This document shows positions 58,916 to 64,000 of a stretch of 64,000 bases of DNA, one piece after another. Positions within the stretch are counted from its first letter, which is position 1; each line of letters starts with the position of its first letter. Location of the stretch: the NCBI RefSeq assembly GCF_964656455.1, contig NC_135718.1, forward strand, positions 22,766,449-22,830,448. The letters are read 5' to 3'. The notes beneath the pieces were generated by a model, which saw only the letters and a list, made by a program, of their open reading frames with translations, was not told where the DNA came from and did not search any database. The stretch is from Halichoerus grypus (taxonomy: Eukaryota; Chordata; Mammalia; Carnivora; Phocidae). Position numbers and translations under genes: made by a program.

Positions 58916-59585
58916 TAGATTGCTTTGCTCTCTAGGAGATGGAATTTCCAGTCAAAGTCTTGTCATTTGTTTTACCATTTCTCAAGCACACTTCCCCTCT
59001 TTGACTAGAACATTATGTAACAGTAATTCATCATCCCTTTTCCCCCTCTGGTTAAGTAGCTGTCATAAAATATTTTTTCCTCTCATCTTTTAAGTACCTC
59101 TTTTTTTTATTAGACTTCTGCCCGCAGGTGAATGGGTTTAATAGCAAATGTTTATAGTATTTAAATACAGACCTACTCTACCTCCCTTTGGGGCATAATT
59201 GGGATTTTAAGTTGTTATGAAATAGAATTTGCCTTTTAAAAATGATTTTTTTAATGAGTTAAACACTGACAACAGTACCAACAATATGAGCTTATAAAAA
59301 AGGTGAACTGAATGGTGAATACAGTGCTATGAAAGTTTGAATAACATGCACAACATTTGATGTAATATGAGCAGGTTAATAAAGAAGGACTTTGAATTTT
59401 AAAGGAATTGTAGGATCAAATGGAGAGGCAGAGAGCACAGGAAAGTCACAAATGGTTAAACTATTTGTGAGCAAAAGTTGCAAAACTCCACAAAGCAAAG
59501 TATTTGGAGGAAGTATGCACAGTTTGCTTACCAGTTCAGCTGAAGAAGTTTCAAGGGAAATGGTGAGCATTTTATTGGGTGGTAG
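58916..59585. other. No recognised feature
   Basis: Open frames on both strands at 59,376-59,637 are mutual shadows of 64-81 codons. No family recognised. Confidence 0.4.
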
Positions 59586-60083
59586 ATTGTTTTTAGCTGC
59601 TGTAACAAATTACTTCAAACTTACAGGTTTAAAATGACACAAATGACAGCAAATTTTGTGTTTACAATTTTGAAGGTTAAAGTCCTCATTGGGCTAAAAT
59701 AAAGCAATTGGCAGGTCCACATTTTTCCTTAGGGCTGTAGGGAGGAATCTGTTTTCTTGCCTATTCTAGCTTCTGGAGGTCTTGAATTCCTTGGCTGATG
59801 GCCCCCTTCCTTCGTTCTCAAAGCCAGCAACAGCAGATGAGGTCTTTCTTAGGCTGCCATTTCTCTGGTTCTCTAATTACAGCAAAGGTACTCTAATTTT
59901 AAAGACCCATGTGATTAGATTGGGCCTACCCAGGTAATCCAGTAAAATCTTTTTATCCCAGGGTCTTTAATTTAATCATATCTACAAAGTCCCTTTTGCA
60001 TATTAAATAACATATTTACAGCTTCTAGGATTATGATGAGGGAGGGCATCTTTGGGGGAGGGGTATTATTCTACCTACCAGAT
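59586..60083 (-). mobile_element. MLT1-type solo LTR (ERVL-MaLR), antisense
   Basis: 'agctgctgtaacaaattact', 'ttgcctattctagcttctgg', 'aggtcttgaattccttggct', 'catgtgattagattgggcct', 'acccaggtaatccagtaaaa', 'tttaatcatatctacaaagt' match an antisense MLT1 LTR. Diverged near the left end. Confidence 0.85.
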
Positions 60084-60557
60084 AAAATGCCTAAATGCGA
60101 CAAACCTTGAATAATTGCTGAAAGGTAATGCCTCAAGTCTATAGAGAAGCAGGAGCCATTGAAGGGGAATTAAGTTTCATAAACTCAGGATCATCATTGC
60201 ATGTATGAAGGTATCACTTCAGTAGGTTTCAAGTTTATTTCCATTTCTCCTTTTGTTCTAACATGTCTTGTTATTCGTTTGATCCTTCCATACTTATGCT
60301 ATCAGTTACAGTGCAACCCGGATCCTATGAATGCCAAAGTGTACAGTGGAAGTTCTGGCATCCTCCTTGTGTATGTGCGGTGAATCAAAGTGGAAGGCAA
60401 ATAAACTAGGGCTGGAATACTGAAGGGCTTGCCTGGAACCAAGTATTAGCTCCAAGTCACAAGGAACTTGTAGCCGAGGAATAAAACAGATCAGATGAAA
60501 TATTCCTCCAGAAAAGTGATGATGACTGACCAGAGGTTAAGGTTCTGAAATGGGTTG
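60084..60557. other. No recognised feature
   Basis: The spacer of about 470 bases between two antisense MaLR LTRs. No internal retroviral-like sequence was seen, so the two LTRs are probably separate solo insertions. Confidence 0.45.
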
Positions 60558-60920
60558 TCTTAGTCCTTACAGGCTGCTGTAACAGATTACCATAGACTGG
60601 GTGGCTTATTAAACAACAGAAATGAGGTTTTTCACAGTTCTGGAGGCTGGGAAGTCAAAGATCAAGGTGCCAGCAGATTTGGTGTCTGGTGAGTGCCCAC
60701 CTCCTAGTCTGTAGACAGACATCTTTTGTGCTGTGTCCTCACACAGAGGAAGGGGTGAGGGAGCACTCTGGGATCTCTTTTATAAATGCACTAATTAATC
60801 TGATTCATAACAGCTACACCCTCATGACCTAAGCACTTCCAAAGACCATACCTCCAAATAATATTACCTTGAAGATTAGGTTTTAACATAGGAATTTTGG
60901 GGCAACAAAATAGTCTATAG
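60558..60920 (-). mobile_element. MST/MLT1-group solo LTR (ERVL-MaLR), antisense
   Basis: 'gtcttagtccttacaggctg', 'accatagactgggtggctta', 'acagttctggaggctgggaa', 'gatttggtgtctggtgagtg', 'gtgctgtgtcctcacacaga', 'ctcatgacctaagcacttcc', 'gattaggttttaacatagga' follow the group in reverse. Confidence 0.9.
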
Positions 60921-61047
60921 CATGGATAAATAAAGGAGAGCAATCACAACCTGCAATAAATAGCAAGAGTTTAAAAATGAGGCAAAATCTGCATCAGCCA
61001 GAAATCCTCTCATTATTCTTACATTAAGAGCCAATAATTTAGTATTC

Positions 61048-61222
61048 TTTTTTTTTTTTTTTTTTTTTTTTTTTTGACAGAGAGAGAGCAAGGGAAAGCA
61101 CAAGCAGGGGGAGCAGCAGAGGGAGACAGAGAAGCAGGCTCTCCACTACACAGGGAACCCGACGTGGGGCTTGATCCCAGGACCCCGAAGGCAGATGCTT
61201 AACTGAGTGACCCAGATGCCCC
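61048..61222 (-). mobile_element. CAN-SINE with an internal deletion
   Basis: T-run of about 27, then the GAGA-rich block. About 20 bases usually found between 'gatcccaggaccc' and 'cgaaggcag' are missing. The 16-bp duplication CAATAATTTAGTATTC at 61,032-61,047 and CAATAATTTAGTTTTC at 61,223-61,238 (one mismatch) shows it is a discrete insertion. Confidence 0.95.
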
Positions 61223-61359
61223 CAATAATTTAGTTTTCTAAATTAAGTTAACCTAGGGCTCACACTTTCATGATTAGCGTTTCTCCCAAAGACCTGTAAG
61301 ACCTGGCAGTCTGCTGATAGGAGAATCATGGAGTATTGGTTATAAAATATACTTAATGA

Positions 61360-61501
61360 TCAGCAGTTTCCAAACCTGCATTATAATATCCCAGGGGAAA
61401 ATTTAAAAAAAAACAAAACGTATTCTCAGACCAGGCCGACCTGCTGTCTCAGAATTTCCAGGGGAGGTATTGATGAGTCTGTATATTTAAATAAGCTTCC
61501 C
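61360..61501 (+). mobile_element. MER5B-like hAT relic
   Basis: 'cagtttccaaacctgcatta', 'ataatatcccaggggaaaat', 'caggggaggtattgatgagt' and 'tttaaataagcttccca' resemble a degraded MER5B. A CAN-SINE follows directly. Confidence 0.6.
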
Positions 61502-61513
61502 AAACAATGTCTT

Positions 61514-61734
61514 CATTTTCTATTTTATTATTCTTTAAAGATTTATTTATTTATCTGAGAGCGAGTGCTAGTGAGGGGAGGGGCAGAGGGAGAGGGAGAG
61601 AATCTTAAGCAGACTCCTTGCTGAGCACAGAGCCCAACTCAGGGTTGGATCCCAGGACCATGAGATCATGACCTGAGCTGAAACCAAGAGTCTGACACTT
61701 AATGGATGGAGCCACCCAGGTGCTTTAACAATGT
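61514..61734 (-). mobile_element. CAN-SINE, older subfamily
   Basis: 'taaagatttatttatttatc', a GAGGGAGAGGGAGAG block, 'cctgagctgaaaccaagagt' and 'ggagccacccagg' mark an antisense older CAN-SINE. The duplication AAACAATGTCTT at 61,502-61,513 and 61,735-61,746 flanks a slightly larger interval, so the outer bases may be tail or short filler. Confidence 0.9.
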
Positions 61735-61746
61735 AAACAATGTCTT

Positions 61747-62696
61747 TAAAGATCAGTGGGCTGACTATGGAAATGACAGACATGTATCCTCATTTCATAG
61801 AGTGATACTGGTTTTTAAAGGAGTTAAAATAGTTTTTCTAAGTCATATTTAATAGAGCAGATGTTATCAGCCTAGTATCTGCAGTACAGTCACTGTGTCA
61901 TGACAGTTTAGCGTCTAGGAAGACCTGTAGCGTGTATCTTCTGACCAATGAAAGTTTTATGCGCAAAGCTTCTCCTTTGCCCCAGACAATTTTTGGCTTG
62001 GCTTTACAAGTAGCAAAAACTAAAACATGTCGCTCAAAGACTTGATGTTCTATTCCTGTGTAGATATATGCTTTCATTTGCTCGAAAGCATATATGGACA
62101 ATTTCCTGCCGCCATCATAAGGAATGTGAAGACACCTGATCTAAAACCCCTGGCCTCTTAGTTTCCTCCCTCTTTTTCCAAGTTCGTCTATTGTGTTTGA
62201 AATGTTTGGCATTCAGAACTTTCCTTAGGTCTGTAATACATTCTCTGAAATCATTCTGGAGGATGAGGATTTGATTAGGGTGATGCATTTGAAATGTCAG
62301 AGGTCTTTCTACATCATCTGAAAGAAATAGGGAATGTTGACAGATGTGCTCAGAGAAAATGTGTACTAAAGCAGATCTTCAGAAATCCTTATAAACTACC
62401 TTAGTTATTGTATTTTTCACATTATATTTTTTTCCTTTGGATTAAACAGATATTACAGATAATACGTAAGGGAATATAATATTTTAAACCAATCAAACTG
62501 AAGTTCTAATTGCATGTTTTGTTTAATTAATGTCTCCATCCTCTTCCCAACCCTCACTTCCCTAACTTTGCATGTAATGTCTAGAATGCTTCTTACCCCA
62601 TTTTAATTTTGCATTTGAGGGCTGACTGGTAATGGCAGAGTTCTTTGGGGGGCCATTGATTCACTTCAACAAATATTTACCCTGCCCTATGTGGAA
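61747..62696. other. No recognised feature
   Basis: Repeat-poor sequence. The 67-codon minus-strand frame at 61,898-62,101 lacks a motif. Confidence 0.4.
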
Positions 62697-63075
62697 AACA
62701 GAAATTGAGGTGGTCCCCATGATTCTCATTTCCTGGTAGTCATGCTATTACATGATTTCCTCCACTTGAATGTGGGAAGAACCTGTGATTTGCATCTAAA
62801 TAATAGAACATAGCAAAAGTAATGGGATGTATATAATTATATCTCATAAAATGGTAGTGTCCGTCTTGCTAGAATCTTTCTCATCCTCACCATGAGGAAG
62901 CAAGTGGCTATTTTGAGGAATCTTACATAATAAGGAATTGTGGGCAGCTTCTAGAAGTGAGCGTGGCTTCCAGCCAACAGCCAGCAAAAAACTGAAGCCC
63001 TCTTTCTGACATCTGCAAGGAGCTGAATTCTTCCAACAACATGAATGTTGCCTTACATACCGAAGGTGCAGTGGC
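62697..63075 (+). mobile_element. MLT1-type LTR (ERVL-MaLR), degraded
   Basis: 'ccacttgaatgtgggaagaa', 'cctgtgatttgcatctaaat', 'agtaatgggatgtatataat', 'tggcttccagccaacagcca', 'tctgcaaggagctgaattct', 'tccaacaacatgaatg' match MLT1 in the same order as the LTR at 9.5 kb, with the 3' end lost. Confidence 0.84.
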
Positions 63076-63467
63076 TACTGGTAGTATGCTGCCAGTCCCT
63101 TCCTGAAGAATGGGTGCAGAAGGTATAAATAACTAGGTTCCTCCAAGGAGAATAATTGTTTCTATCATATGTAACATCAATCTATTGACCTTAATAGCAC
63201 TGATTTAAAGATTGCTCTGGAGTTTGATAAAGATAGATTGAATATACCTCAATATTATTGGTGCAAAATGAGCTTTTCCCTTTTTTAATATTATCTACAG
63301 TACCCCAATACATGATATTTTAAAGAACAAGTTTATAATAGAGATAAATGCAGAGAATGATATACCTCTAATTGTTTAATTTTGTAATGGTCTTTTATTG
63401 TATGATTAGTTCTTTATACTCAGGGGAATATTTTTTTTCAAGTGTTAACTTTTGAAATATTCTGATT
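63076..63467. other. No recognised feature
   Basis: AT-rich sequence up to the target duplication of the next SINE. Confidence 0.4.
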
Positions 63468-63481
63468 AAAAAAATAAGGGA

Positions 63482-63664
63482 AAGGGGTGCCTGGAGTGGC
63501 TCACTCATTTGAGTGTCTGACTCTTGATTTTGGCTTGGGTCATGATTTCAGGATCATCATGAGATTGAGCCCTGAGTTGGGCTCCATGCTGGGCTTGGGA
63601 TTCTCTCTCCCTCTCCCTCTGCCCCTCCCCTGCTTGTGCTCACTCTCTTTCTAAAAAATAATAA
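63482..63664 (+). mobile_element. CAN-SINE, older subfamily
   Basis: Head GGGGTGCCTGGAGTGGCTCA, 'tgactcttgattttggcttg', 'ggtcatgatttcaggatcat', CT-rich block, A-rich tail. The duplication AAAAAAATAAGGGA is at 63,468-63,481 and 63,665-63,678. The 'ctcttgatttt' subtype matches the other diverged copies at 6.1 and 61.6 kb. Confidence 0.93.
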
Positions 63665-63678
63665 AAAAAAATAAGGGA

Positions 63679-63867
63679 TGTACATCAACATGATAAAGAC
63701 TATAAATGGCAAGCCCACAGATAACATCATAGTCAATGGTAAAAATCTGAAAACTTTTCCTTTACGTTCAGTAAAAAGACAAATATTCCCACTCTCACAA
63801 TTTCTATTCATCATAGTCCTGGAAATTCTAGCAAGAGCAATTAATCAAGAAAATTAAAGAAATAATC
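63679..63867 (+). mobile_element. Old L1 ORF2 fragment (reverse-transcriptase region)
   Basis: 'tgtacatcaacatgataaag', 'aatggcaagcccacagataa', 'catcatagtcaatggtaaaa', 'attcccactctcacaatttc' and 'tcctggaaattctagcaaga' follow the palm region of L1 ORF2 in sense. It is short and frame-broken. Confidence 0.82.
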
Positions 63868-64000
63868 ACAGACCTATACCTCTGTAATAAATAATGCATT
63901 ATATGTTAAAAAAAAAAAAGAAGAAGAAGAAGAAAGCAGGAAGGGAAAAATGAAGGGGGGGAAATTGGAGGGGGAGACAAACCATGAGAGACTATGGACT
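63868..64000 (+). mobile_element. Carnivore L1 3' UTR, continues beyond the window
   Basis: 'cagacctatacctctgtaat', an A-rich/(GAA)n stretch, 'ggaagggaaaaatgaagggg' and 'accatgagagactatggact' are the sense counterpart of 32,880-33,010 in the full-length L1. The remainder lies past the right edge. Confidence 0.9.

Noticed and set aside
59586..60920. A complete MaLR provirus from two same-strand LTRs
   Set aside because: The two LTRs belong to different subgroups, and the 470-base spacer has no internal retroviral-like sequence, so they are independent solo LTRs.

Overview
The window looks like carnivoran nuclear DNA, most likely from an arctoid caniform (bear, panda, seal or mustelid group). 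The main evidence is thirteen tRNA-derived CAN-SINE copies of the non-dog, non-cat type, with a head reading GGGGCGCCTGGGTGGCTCAG and an AAATAAATAAA tail. Carnivore-type LINE-1 copies with a characteristic 3' UTR support this. The DNA is AT-rich. I found no convincing functional protein-coding gene, no tRNA or rRNA gene and no CRISPR array. Almost all longer open frames fall inside LINE-1, LINE-2, SINE or LTR copies. The window therefore reads as intergenic or deep-intronic sequence.

Layout. 1-11 kb: ancient L1M 3' ends, a 5'-truncated L1, two CAN-SINEs, MER5-type hAT relics and an MLT1-type LTR. 11-16 kb: a Tigger-type DNA transposon with both ends, then a long old antisense L1 split by a CAN-SINE. 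17-18 kb: LINE-2. 21.7-25.6 kb: another antisense L1 carrying three nested insertions. 25.6-32.5 kb: mostly low-repeat sequence with a candidate conserved non-coding block, a candidate exon, an MLT1A LTR, several MIRs and a (CA)n microsatellite. 32.55-39.93 kb: a full-length but inactivated carnivore L1 on the minus strand, bounded by a target-site duplication. It carries degraded ORF1 and ORF2, a long 5' UTR with an internal tandem duplication and a later CAN-SINE, and an apparent 3'-transduced segment. 40-46 kb: two LINE-2 blocks, the second split by a MaLR LTR. 46-64 kb: low-repeat sequence mixed with MIR, MER5, MER20, MLT1/MST LTRs, CAN-SINEs and L1 ends. A young L1 runs off the right edge.

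No operon or gene system links these parts. The coherent story is layered transposition: L2, MIR and MER relics are oldest, then L1M, Tigger and MaLR, then carnivore L1 and CAN-SINEs. Nested insertions and target-site duplications give local relative ages. Repeat families are named from memory of consensus patterns, not from a database search. I found no undescribed biological system. The observations most worth checking are the 3' transduction, the duplicated L1 5' UTR, a candidate exon near 26.9 kb, two candidate conserved non-coding blocks, and a pair of adjacent minus-strand open frames near 55.5 kb.
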